This document shows positions 1 through 8,004 of a DNA stretch of 8,527 bases, piece after piece. The stretch is from NCBI GenBank assembly GCA_019136325.1, contig JAGVUJ010000282.1:1-8527 (forward strand), written 5' to 3'. How positions within the stretch are numbered: the first letter of the stretch is position 1; each line of letters opens with the position of its first letter. This DNA comes from Deltaproteobacteria bacterium. GTDB lineage: Bacteria > Desulfobacterota > Syntrophia > Syntrophales > Smithellaceae. The position numbers and the translations under genes are program-made. The notes beneath the pieces are model-generated. The model was not told where the DNA came from and did no database searches. It saw only the letters and a list, made by a program, of their open reading frames with translations.

Positions 1-19
1 CCCAAACGCGCCGCACTCC

Positions 20-40
20 GGACTGCTCGGGGAGCAGTCC
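20..40. repeat. Perfect 9-bp hairpin (inverted repeat)
   Basis: GGACTGCTC (20-28) and GAGCAGTCC (32-40) are perfect reverse complements around a GGG loop. No T-run follows on either strand, so it is not a standard intrinsic terminator. It could be the end of a REP-like dispersed palindrome or a terminator or attenuator for an upstream gene outside the window. It lies about 44 bp before the -35 of the restriction-modification gene. Confidence 0.6.
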
Positions 41-83
41 CTACAATATTAATCGCCTTGATCGTCAAATCGCATAACCCGTC

Positions 84-111
84 TTGATAATTTGCCGTAA
101 TATGGTATAGA
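84..111 (+). promoter_or_regulatory. Putative sigma70 promoter of the restriction-modification gene
   Basis: TTGATA at 84-89 (5 of 6 to the -35 consensus) is separated by 16 bp from TATAGA at 106-111 (4 of 6 to the -10 consensus). Transcription would start near 118 and leave a leader of about 34 nt before the GTG start at 152. This is a motif match only; no separate controller gene is seen next to it. Confidence 0.45.
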
Positions 112-151
112 TACTCATCTTTTCCAAATCCAGGCAACAGGCGGGTAATTT

Positions 152-3100
152 GTGACGGCTATCTCCGACTATCTGAAAAAAATTGAAAAGGCTTATGCCG
201 CGGGCAATGCCACCGAGCATACCCACCGCCCCGCTCTGAAAGAATTGATGGAAAGCATAGCCGCCGGAATCACGGCAACCAATGAACCGCGGCGCGTCAA
301 GTGCGGCGCTCCCGATTTTATCATCACCAAAGGGCAATCACCGCTCGGCTATGTCGAGTGCAAGGATATCGGCAAATCGCTTGCTGAAGAGGAACGCACC
401 GACCAGTTGAAACGCTACCGCGAATCCCTGGGCAATCTCATCCTGACCGATTATCTGGAATTTCGCTGGTATGCCGGCGGGCAGTATCGCTTAACCGTGC
501 AATTGGCAACAGTTGCGGACGGCAAAATCAAGCCGGTCAAAAATGCCGCGCGATCTTTGCAGGAATTGTTGGAAACGTTTCTGACCGCGAGCATCCCGAC
601 CGTCAACTCGCCCAAAGAGCTGGCCCGGCGCATGGCGGCTCTGGCCAGACTCATACGGAATATTATACAGAAAGCCTTTGACGAAGAAGACCTGACCGAT
701 GACGAACCCGATCCGCTGCATGAACAACTCGACGGTTTCCGCAAGGTTTTAATTCATGATCTAACGCCTGCGCAGTTTGCGGACATGTACGCGCAAACGA
801 TTTGCTACGGCCTTTTTGCCGCGCGCTGCAACGCCTCTTCCTCTGAGCGCTTCACGCGCCAGAACGCCGGATACGCGCTGCCCAAAACAAATCCTTTTTT
901 GAGAAAGATGTTCGACCATATCGCCGGCGTCAACCTTGATGAACGCATTGTCTGGGCGGTGGATGATTTGGCCGAGCTTTTGCAGCACACCGACATGGAA
1001 GCTATCCTCAAGGATTTCGGCAAGCGCACGCGTCAGGAAGACCCCGTTGTTCACTTCTACGAATCGTTTCTGGCCGCTTACGATCCCAAGATGCGCGAAG
1101 CACGAGGCGTTTACTACACGCCGGAACCGGTCGTCTCTTACATTGTCCGCAGTATTGATCATATTCTAAAAACAGACTTTAAGCTCAAAGACGGCCTGGC
1201 CGATGCCGCAAAAATCAAGGTAACTCACCCGACAAACAAAAAGAAAATGGACGTGCATAAAGTCCAGATTCTTGATCCGGCCACCGGCACGGGAACATTT
1301 CTCTACGGCGTTATTGACCATATCCGCAACGGCTTTAAAGACGATCAGGGCATGTGGTCCAGCTACGTGTCACAGCATCTTTTGCCAAGGCTTTTCGGGT
1401 TTGAACTGCTGATGGCCCCGTACGCCGTCGCGCACATGAAGCTGGGTCTGCAACTCAAAGAATCGGGCTACGATTTCCAATCGTCCGAGCGCCTCGGTAT
1501 TTATCTGACCAACACGCTGGAAGAAGCCCACGCCATGTCCGGCCTGCCGCTATTTACCCAATGGATTGCCGAAGAAGCCAATGCCGCCAGCGACATCAAA
1601 AAGGACGCGCCTGTGATGGTCGTGCTGGGCAATCCGCCTTATTCTTATGATTCGGAAAATAAGGGGGAATGGATTTCATCATTAGTAAGGGACTATTATA
1701 AGGTTGATGGTGCACCACTGGGTGAACGTAATCCAAAGGGTTTGCAGGATGATTATGTAAAGTTCATCCGGTTTGCTCAATGGCGTATTGAACAAACCGG
1801 TTATGGAATTTTAGCTTTCATCAGCAACAATGGCTATCTGGACAATCCCACTTTCCGGGGCATGCGCCAGAGCCTCATGCAGACCTTTGATGATATTTAT
1901 ATTCTTGATTTGCATGGCAACAGTAAGAAAAAAGAACGCTGCCCGGACGGTTCCGAAGATAAGAACGTGTTTGATATTCAGCAAGGCGTTGCCATCGGTA
2001 TTTTTATCAAACGCACAAAAAGTAAGAACGCTTTAGCTACTGTGCGCCATGCCGACCTTTGGGGCAAGCGTGAGATATTTGAAAAAAATGGCGAAGAAAG
2101 CAACCTTGCTGGTGGAAAATATCTTTGGTTATATGAGCATTATCTTAATGATACGGCCTGGAAAATAGTAACTCCACAAAAGCCATTTTATCTGATGTCT
2201 ATTCAAGATGATGTTCTTTTCACAGAATATGAAAGTTACCGAATAATTAATGAAATTCTTATTCACAGTTCAAATGGATTTACGACACATAGAGATCATT
2301 TTACTATTGCATATAGTAGAGGAGAACTAAAATCTCGTTTAACAACTTTTACAGACAGACAATTTAAGGATAGCGATATTGCAGACCGTTTCGATCTAAA
2401 AGATACGGAAGATTGGAGTCTCTCGAAAGCAAGAAATTTAATAGCCAATCATCATTGCATTGATGAATTGATTGTTGATTGTCTATATAGACCATTTGAT
2501 AAAAGACATTGCGTCTACGGTAATTACTTGATGGATCGGCCACGTGAGGCAGAGCTTAGGAATGTTCTCTTTGGTAACTTATGTATTGCAACAGGACGCC
2601 AAGGGCAAGCTGTTGGCAATCAACAATGGGATTTGATTACTACAGGTAATTATGTTGCAGATAAAAATTTATTCCGTCGTGGTGGTATTCAATACTTTCC
2701 TCTCTATCTCTATTATTCAGATGATTCCCAAACGATCTTATTTGATAATGACCAATCTATAAATAAACATGGTCGTAAGCCCAATATAGCACGAAAGTTC
2801 ATCGAGGACTTTTCCGCTCGATTAAAAATGAAGTTCATCCCCGATGGAAAAGGCGATAGAAAAAAGACCTTCGGGCCGGAAGACATCTTCAATTATATGT
2901 ACGCTGTCTTCCATTCACCGGCCTATCGCACACGCTATGCAGAATTTCTAAAAATGGATTTTCCGCGCCTGCCTTTAACTTCAAATCAGGAACTTTTCCG
3001 CACACTCTGCGCGCTGGGCGATGAATTGGTTTCGTTACACCTGATGGAAAAGCAGGGTAAGAAAATCACCGGCTATCCCGTCGCCGGCGACAACACCGTG

Positions 3101-3379
3101 GAGACCGTGCGCTATGTAGAGCCGCAGTGCGACGCAGGCGGGCGCGTCTGGATCAACACGACACAGTTTTTTGATAATGTTCCGAAAGAAGTATGGGAAT
3201 TTCATGTCGGCGGTTATCAGATCTGCGCCAAGTGGCTCAAAGACCGCAAGGGCCGCAAACTCACCTATGATGATTTATCGCACTATCAGCAAATCGTTTC
3301 CGCGCTGGCCGAAACCATCCGGCTCATGAAGGACATTGACGCGGCTATCACCGCCTCCGGCGGCTGGCCGATTGCCTAG
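152..3379 (+). CDS. Type ISP-like single-chain restriction-modification enzyme (nuclease + N6-adenine methyltransferase + specificity domain), no helicase
   Basis: A 1075-residue fusion expected to cut unmodified DNA and methylate adenine in its own target. The N-terminus carries a PD-(D/E)XK-like nuclease: P54-D55, then E69-C70-K71. A helical spacer follows. The methyltransferase has the YYTP block (321-324), SAM-binding motif I DPATGTGTF (375-383) and catalytic NPPY (494-497), the signature of N6-adenine enzymes. Residues of roughly 620-1065 form the specificity region and end in the WEFHVGGYQ-type segment typical of the LlaBIII/LlaGI type ISP C-terminus. Those relatives are about 1,600 residues and carry a helicase between nuclease and methylase. 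Here nuclease and methylase are nearly adjacent and no Walker A or DEAH motif is seen. The start is GTG at 152: an in-frame TAA lies at 146-148 and the N-terminus matches the family, with only a weak purine-rich site (139-145). No separate subunit genes are present. It converges on ndh with a 40-bp gap. Confidence 0.88.
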   Translation: MTAISDYLKKIEKAYAAGNATEHTHRPALKELMESIAAGITATNEPRRVKCGAPDFIITKGQSPLGYVECKDIGKSLAEEERTDQLKRYRESLGNLILTDYLEFRWYAGGQYRLTVQLATVADGKIKPVKNAARSLQELLETFLTASIPTVNSPKELARRMAALARLIRNIIQKAFDEEDLTDDEPDPLHEQLDGFRKVLIHDLTPAQFADMYAQTICYGLFAARCNASSSERFTRQNAGYALPKTNPFLRKMFDHIAGVNLDERIVWAVDDLAELLQHTDMEAILKDFGKRTRQEDPVVHFYESFLAAYDPKMREARGVYYTPEPVVSYIVRSIDHILKTDFKLKDGLADAAKIKVTHPTNKKKMDVHKVQILDPATGTGTFLYGVIDHIRNGFKDDQGMWSSYVSQHLLPRLFGFELLMAPYAVAHMKLGLQLKESGYDFQSSERLGIYLTNTLEEAHAMSGLPLFTQWIAEEANAASDIKKDAPVMVVLGNPPYSYDSENKGEWISSLVRDYYKVDGAPLGERNPKGLQDDYVKFIRFAQWRIEQTGYGILAFISNNGYLDNPTFRGMRQSLMQTFDDIYILDLHGNSKKKERCPDGSEDKNVFDIQQGVAIGIFIKRTKSKNALATVRHADLWGKREIFEKNGEESNLAGGKYLWLYEHYLNDTAWKIVTPQKPFYLMSIQDDVLFTEYESYRIINEILIHSSNGFTTHRDHFTIAYSRGELKSRLTTFTDRQFKDSDIADRFDLKDTEDWSLSKARNLIANHHCIDELIVDCLYRPFDKRHCVYGNYLMDRPREAELRNVLFGNLCIATGRQGQAVGNQQWDLITTGNYVADKNLFRRGGIQYFPLYLYYSDDSQTILFDNDQSINKHGRKPNIARKFIEDFSARLKMKFIPDGKGDRKKTFGPEDIFNYMYAVFHSPAYRTRYAEFLKMDFPRLPLTSNQELFRTLCALGDELVSLHLMEKQGKKITGYPVAGDNTVETVRYVEPQCDAGGRVWINTTQFFDNVPKEVWEFHVGGYQICAKWLKDRKGRKLTYDDLSHYQQIVSALAETIRLMKDIDAAITASGGWPIA
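2101..2760 (+). other. AT-rich mosaic segment covering the target-recognition region of the restriction-modification gene
   Basis: Counting bases by hand, 2101-2760 is about 35% G+C (230 of 660), with single 60-base stretches as low as 27% (2221-2280). Coding flanks are far richer: 601-660 is 65% and 3001-3180 is 57%. The region 1621-2100 is intermediate, 42-48% in the stretches counted. The AT-rich part encodes about residues 650-870, where the DNA specificity domain is expected. The reading frame is intact throughout, so this looks like a replaced domain and not decay. Confidence 0.6.
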
Positions 3380-3423
3380 GCATTAATCAGCCATCATGAA
3401 TGCCGCCGCCTTCCCATGATCAC
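3324..3423 (+). repeat. Direct repeat copy A: 3' end of the restriction-modification gene plus tail
   Basis: This 100-bp stretch aligns without gaps to 6073-6172 with 14 mismatches (86% identity). It covers the last 17 sense codons of the restriction-modification gene, its TAG stop (3377-3379), the 40-bp gap and the ndh stop codon (3420-3422 on the other strand). The similarity stops sharply at the left edge. Inside it GGCATT (3379-3384) and AATGCC (3399-3404) can pair, and this inverted repeat is kept in copy B. Confidence 0.85.
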
Positions 3424-4754
3424 ATTCCTTTATCGTGACCATTGTCAGGACGGCTATCGGAATGACAGGAAGATGATTGGGAATTGGAAATTGCTTTTGA
3501 TGGAAACACAAAGCGCGCCGCCCGTTCATAGAGCAGATAATCCCATGCCCAGTTGATCATGACCATGATCCGGTTGCGAAAACCGATTAGATTAAAAAGA
3601 TGGATGACCAGCCACATCACCCAGGCAAAATAACCGGTAAATGACCACGAGTCGATAGCGACGCCGGCGGCTTTGCGTCCGATAGTTATCATTGAGCCGC
3701 GGTCTTTATATATGAAAGGTTGTGGCGCCAATCCCGCAATTTGTCTTAATATGTTTCTGGCTGATGTCACACCGGATTGAATAGCGACTTGAGCGACCAT
3801 TGGCAGGATACGCTGGCCTTCGTTGATGGCCGCCAGATCGCCGATCGCATAAATATTCTGCTGATCAGGAATCTGCAGTGTTTCTTTAACGGACACACGG
3901 CCATCGCTTGTAACCGGGATATTGGAAACAGCGGCAAGTTTTTCTCCCTGGACGCCCGCCGTCCAGACAACGGTACTGGCCTCAATATTCTCCGCGCCTT
4001 TCACAACAAGCCTTTCCGAATATATTTCGGCGACAATTTTCTTTAATAGCACATCCACGCCCATTTTCCGCAATTGTCCGGCTGTGTAATCCCGGATGTC
4101 CGACGGCATGGACAAAACCAGTTGTTCGGCCGCTTCCAGCAGGATTATCCGCGTTTCGGAAAGATCAATGTTTGAGTAATCTTTTATGAGCGGGCCGTGG
4201 ATAAGTTCTGTAAGCGCTCCCGCGTATTCCACACCGGTTGCACCGCCGCCGACGATAACGAATGTCAGCAAACGCTTTCTTTTTCTCGCGTCGGCTTCTC
4301 TTGCCGCCGCTTCAAAACAGCAGATAATATGATTTTTCAGGGTGACGGCTTCTTCCAGTGTTTTCAGGAAATAGGCATGCTCTTCGACGCCCGGCACACC
4401 GAAGGTTGACGTGACGCTGCCGTTTGCCAGAATCAGATAATCATAAGATATGGTTTCAACATCCGTCTCGATTTGATGATTCTGGACATCAATTCGCCGC
4501 GCGTGTGCCAGCATAAAATCTATATTCGATTTTTTCCAGAAGATGTTGCGTACAGGATAAGCAATATCTTCAGCCGTGAGTTCCGCAGCGGCTACCTGAT
4601 AAAGAAGTGCCAGAAAGGTATGATAATTATTGCGGTCGATCACCAGCACATCTACGGGTTCATCGGCCAATGTACGTGCCGCCCACAGGCCGCCGAAGCC
4701 GGCGCCGATAATTACAACCTTAGGTTTTTTACTTGAATTTGTATTTTGCAACAA
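3420..4754 (-). CDS. ndh: Type II NADH:quinone oxidoreductase (NDH-2)
   Basis: A single-subunit, non-proton-pumping flavoenzyme that passes electrons from NADH through FAD to membrane quinone. Visible motifs: FAD-binding GAGFGG (17-22), NADH-binding GGGATG (169-174), WTAG (264-267), a second FAD contact AIGD (303-306), and the quinone-site AQVAIQ (321-326). A C-terminal hydrophobic/amphipathic segment at about 373-410 has the family's GFRNR and W-W-Y pattern and should anchor the protein to the inner membrane. Length (444) is normal. The start is TTG: two TTG codons stand in tandem (4754-4752 and 4751-4749), and the second is better spaced (7 nt) from the AAGGA site. The nearby ATG (4759-4757) is out of frame. 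The gene follows eno by 7 bp and is probably co-transcribed and translationally coupled. The last ~25 residues are a polar low-complexity tail, and the stop codon lies inside direct repeat A. Confidence 0.93.
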   Translation of the reverse strand: MLQNTNSSKKPKVVIIGAGFGGLWAARTLADEPVDVLVIDRNNYHTFLALLYQVAAAELTAEDIAYPVRNIFWKKSNIDFMLAHARRIDVQNHQIETDVETISYDYLILANGSVTSTFGVPGVEEHAYFLKTLEEAVTLKNHIICCFEAAAREADARKRKRLLTFVIVGGGATGVEYAGALTELIHGPLIKDYSNIDLSETRIILLEAAEQLVLSMPSDIRDYTAGQLRKMGVDVLLKKIVAEIYSERLVVKGAENIEASTVVWTAGVQGEKLAAVSNIPVTSDGRVSVKETLQIPDQQNIYAIGDLAAINEGQRILPMVAQVAIQSGVTSARNILRQIAGLAPQPFIYKDRGSMITIGRKAAGVAIDSWSFTGYFAWVMWLVIHLFNLIGFRNRIMVMINWAWDYLLYERAARFVFPSKAISNSQSSSCHSDSRPDNGHDKGM

Positions 4755-4758
4755 TGCA

Positions 4759-4761
4759 TCC

Positions 4762-4763
<2 letters not shown>
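4759..4763 (-). promoter_or_regulatory. Ribosome binding site of ndh overlapping the eno stop codon
   Basis: On the minus strand AAGGA (4763-4759) shares its first bases with the enolase TAA stop (4764-4762). It lies 4 nt before the first TTG and 7 nt before the second. The overlap implies that ribosomes ending on eno feed ndh initiation, and it supports a TTG start. Confidence 0.6.
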
Positions 4764-6072
<1,309 letters not shown>

Positions 6073-6172
6073 TCATGAAGGAAATCGACGCGACCATTGC
6101 CGCTTCCGGCGGCCGGGCGATTGCCTGGGCATTAATCAACCATCATGAATGCCGCCACCTTACCATAATCAC
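6073..6172 (+). pseudogene. Direct repeat copy B: remnant of the 3' end of a second restriction-modification gene
   Basis: This gapless 100-bp match to 3324-3423 (86 of 100) lies in the same orientation. From the ATG at 6075 the frame reads MKEIDATIAASGGRAIA, against MKDIDAAITASGGWPIA in the intact gene. The stop codon TAG has become TGG, and the conserved W-P is R-A. Several differences are silent third-position changes, which suggests that both copies evolved as coding sequence before this one decayed. Nothing related lies upstream: at 6072 the sequence changes abruptly to the enolase leader. The ~45 bp after the former stop, including the inverted repeat (6128-6133 with 6148-6153), are also conserved. 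Confidence 0.75.
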
Positions 6173-6180
6173 CGCTTTTT

Positions 6181-6825
6181 CTAGTGTTTGTGAAGCTCTT
6201 CCTTCTGGCCTTCCCCTTGTTCTCCGTGGTGATGCGACGTCACTGATGTGACATCGAGATGCAGCCGCTCAACATAATGGGTAAACTGGATATAGGCTTC
6301 CACAAATTCACGTCCGGCTTCCACATTGTGTTCCGCATGTTTTTGGGTCTCTTTTGCCTTGTTGAACCGCTCACGAATTCCTTTGGATGTCTCTTCGTTA
6401 ATCAGTTTAACGAGGTTGTCCACGGTACCGCTTGCCAGAGCTTTGTCGGCTTCCAATACTCCAGAGTCAACGGCGTCTGCCGGTTTTAATCCCGTGTAGG
6501 GGGCACCTTCACCGGCACGATGAATTCTCACAAGCGTTTCATAGAAATACATATCTGCCAGTTCCTTGGCCTCTTTGCCTTTGCTTCTGACAATCAATGT
6601 TTGCTGAAACAAATCCTTTATTTCTTTTTCATCATTTTTTTTCACCCATTTCAATATGGGTGTCACATCGCCTTTGTCCAGGGCAGCTTTTGCAGTTTTT
6701 ACAACAGGACCATCCAGCGTATCGCAATGGGCAAAAACAAGTGGCAGGAAGAAAGGCGCAATTTTGCTGTCTACAAAAAGCAGGACGCCTGTCATAACCA
6801 GTAAAACAAAGAATATTCTCCTCAT
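6181..6825 (-). CDS. Secreted DUF6448-family protein with His-rich tail
   Basis: A 214-residue protein of unknown function. An N-terminal signal peptide is visible: MRR, a hydrophobic stretch to about residue 18, a second hydrophobic stretch, and a likely cleavage site after A32. The residue before C34 is His, so it does not fit a lipobox. The mature start HCDTLDGP (33-40) and the central block with ETLVRIHRAGEGAPY (96-110) are, as I recall the family, its hallmarks; AYIQFTHYVERLH (177-189) also fits. The mature part is mostly helical and charged. The C-terminus is rich in His, Glu and Gly (HHH at 198-200, HKH at the end), which suggests metal binding, an inference only. The ATG at 6825 is chosen over GTG at 6834 because AAGGAGG (6840-6834) overlaps the GTG and sits 8 nt before the ATG. 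The gene has its own promoter and leader and lies 132 bp upstream of eno. Confidence 0.8.
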   Translation of the reverse strand: MRRIFFVLLVMTGVLLFVDSKIAPFFLPLVFAHCDTLDGPVVKTAKAALDKGDVTPILKWVKKNDEKEIKDLFQQTLIVRSKGKEAKELADMYFYETLVRIHRAGEGAPYTGLKPADAVDSGVLEADKALASGTVDNLVKLINEETSKGIRERFNKAKETQKHAEHNVEAGREFVEAYIQFTHYVERLHLDVTSVTSHHHGEQGEGQKEELHKH

Positions 6826-6833
6826 AATGAACA

Positions 6834-6840
6834 CCTCCTT
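6834..6840 (-). promoter_or_regulatory. Strong ribosome binding site fixing the DUF6448 start
   Basis: AAGGAGG reads on the minus strand at 6840-6834, 8 nt before the ATG at 6825-6823. It overlaps the possible GTG start at 6834-6832, which rules that start out. It is the strongest such site in the window and suggests high expression. Confidence 0.85.
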
Positions 6841-6851
6841 GTGGTAAATTG

Positions 6852-6879
6852 GTTAAAAGACTTCAACGAAAGTTTTAAC
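6852..6879 (-). repeat. Leader inverted repeat (GTTAAAA / TTTTAAC)
   Basis: In the transcript sense GTTAAAA (6879-6873) and TTTTAAC (6858-6852) are 7-bp complementary arms with a 14-nt spacer, just upstream of the strong ribosome binding site. They could form a weak, AT-rich hairpin in the 5' leader. The spacer contains one arm of a second inverted repeat (6865-6900), so the two are interleaved. Confidence 0.35.
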
Positions 6880-6900
6880 TATCCTTTTTATAATTTCGTT
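6865..6900. repeat. Inverted repeat across the predicted transcription start (AACGAAA / TTTCGTT)
   Basis: AACGAAA (6865-6871) and TTTCGTT (6894-6900) are perfect 7-bp inverted arms separated by 22 bp. The right-hand arm lies immediately downstream of the -10 element and spans the expected transcription start, so a DNA operator is as likely as an RNA structure. Confidence 0.35.
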
Positions 6901-6902
6901 TG

Positions 6903-6911
6903 ATTATAGCA
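6903..6911 (-). promoter_or_regulatory. Extended -10 promoter for the DUF6448 gene
   Basis: On the minus strand the sequence is TGCTATAAT, a perfect TATAAT hexamer (6908-6903) with the TGn extension (6911-6909). No good -35 stands at 16-18 bp (TTGAAA lies only 13 bp upstream), as expected for extended -10 promoters. The start would be near 6896, giving a leader of about 70 nt. The element sits in the gap after the acyl-ACP-reductase-like gene. Confidence 0.6.
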
Positions 6912-6940
6912 CCATATGTTTTTTCAAGAAAGAAGTTGAT

Positions 6941-7978
6941 TTATACAGGTACTCCAAAGCTGGTGAATTTGATTTTGAATCCGTGCTTGGCAGCCAATGT
7001 TTTTATTTGATTGACCTTATTCAGATCCGGCTTAAAGCCTGTTGAAAAATCATCCTGGGTCTGTCCTTCAAAAGCGAGAATCATGGTTTCCGCCATGCAG
7101 GCATAAATAAATCCATCTTTGATCGGCAGCTTCAATCCGAGCCGCGCTGTCGGCGGCGGCTCGATCACGGCGCCGTCGATAACGAGAATGTCCTTGCGTT
7201 TGTCGCAGATCTCTTTGGAAACATTTCGCGGAGAAGGAATATCGCAGATAATCGCTCCTTTTTTGAGATTGTGGGCGGTTGCGGCGGATGGTACTTCGAT
7301 GGCGGAAGTTGTAAAAATTATAATATCCGCGTCCTTGATTACACTCTCCAGCGCCAAACCTTTATCAATGATATTTGTTTTTGATTTTTGAGCAACGAGA
7401 GATTCTTTAAGATCTGCCAATCTCTCGGAGTTCTTCGCGAGCAGAAAAACAGTATCCGCACTGTTCAACAATCCTAAAGCGCAGTTCTGCCCAATGGCGT
7501 TTGTCGCTCCGACAATTGCGATTTTTGACTTGGAGAGATCGATTTTGCGCAAAGCTGCCGCTCGATCCAACGTTTCCAGAATTGCGGCGGTAGCCAGGCT
7601 GGCACCGGTGGTAATGGCAACAGGCGTTTTTTCAGCAATCCACTGTCCGCCTTTTCCGACAACTCCCATTAATGCTCCGAGCCCGATGACCTTCGCGCCG
7701 TTTCGTTCACCCACTTGTACCGCTTTCAATATCTTATTTAAAACGGCCCCCTCCTTCATCGCCAGCACCTGTTTGGAAAGCAACGGACAGACAATGAAGC
7801 ATCCTTCAATTTCCGCGCCCATAGCGGAACGCATGTTTTTCGCGCGATGAATTTTAAACGGCGGCAGGGGCCTTAAAATGACTTTTATGAATGCCTGAGG
7901 CGCAAGCTTTGATATAAAACAATAATCGTGAATGTTCTGGATATTGAAGGGATTGAGCACGAAAGCGAATTTGTTCAT
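6941..7978 (-). CDS. Long-chain fatty acyl-[ACP] reductase (AAR)-like protein
   Basis: The 345 residues follow cyanobacterial acyl-ACP reductase (about 341 residues in Synechococcus elongatus), which reduces acyl-ACP to fatty aldehyde with NADPH through a cysteine thioester. Matches to the family as I recall it: N-terminal region with E58-G-C (family E-S-C), the TTG element (123-125), a Rossmann motif GATNAIG (157-163), LLAKNSERL (179-187), ADIIIFTTSA (217-226), IDGAVIEP (267-274), and the catalytic-site YAC-AE (292-297) in which C294 aligns with the active-site cysteine. The ending LAFEG (301-305) and KHGF (331-334) also fit. One oddity is Asn for the middle Gly of the usual GxxGxxG motif. 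No aldehyde-deformylating oxygenase gene is in the window. General annotation would be a shikimate/quinate-dehydrogenase-like Rossmann protein. The ATG at 7978 fits the family N-terminus, although no good ribosome binding site precedes it. It follows the MOSC gene by 26 bp. Confidence 0.75.
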   Translation of the reverse strand: MNKFAFVLNPFNIQNIHDYCFISKLAPQAFIKVILRPLPPFKIHRAKNMRSAMGAEIEGCFIVCPLLSKQVLAMKEGAVLNKILKAVQVGERNGAKVIGLGALMGVVGKGGQWIAEKTPVAITTGASLATAAILETLDRAAALRKIDLSKSKIAIVGATNAIGQNCALGLLNSADTVFLLAKNSERLADLKESLVAQKSKTNIIDKGLALESVIKDADIIIFTTSAIEVPSAATAHNLKKGAIICDIPSPRNVSKEICDKRKDILVIDGAVIEPPPTARLGLKLPIKDGFIYACMAETMILAFEGQTQDDFSTGFKPDLNKVNQIKTLAAKHGFKIKFTSFGVPV

Positions 7979-8004
7979 TCTTTTAGGTTTAACGGATATT
8001 TTCT

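Noticed and set aside
20..40. Rho-independent terminator
   Set aside because: The stem is strong, but neither strand has the following T-run.
761..1162. 133-codon minus-strand frame inside the restriction-modification gene
   Set aside because: It is the mirror of the methyltransferase coding sequence, with no recognisable domain.
6075..6251. Open frame on the + strand running from the repeat remnant into the antisense of the DUF6448 gene (58 codons)
   Set aside because: It exists only because the remnant lost its stop codon. It has no ribosome binding site of note, and its second half is antisense to a well supported gene.
6832..6834. GTG as start of the DUF6448 protein
   Set aside because: It overlaps the AAGGAGG ribosome binding site; the ATG at 6825 has ideal 8-nt spacing.
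7494..7850. 118-codon + strand open frame antisense to the acyl-ACP-reductase-like gene
   Set aside because: The opposite strand carries a full-length conserved protein. This frame shows no recognisable motifs and is a codon-bias shadow.
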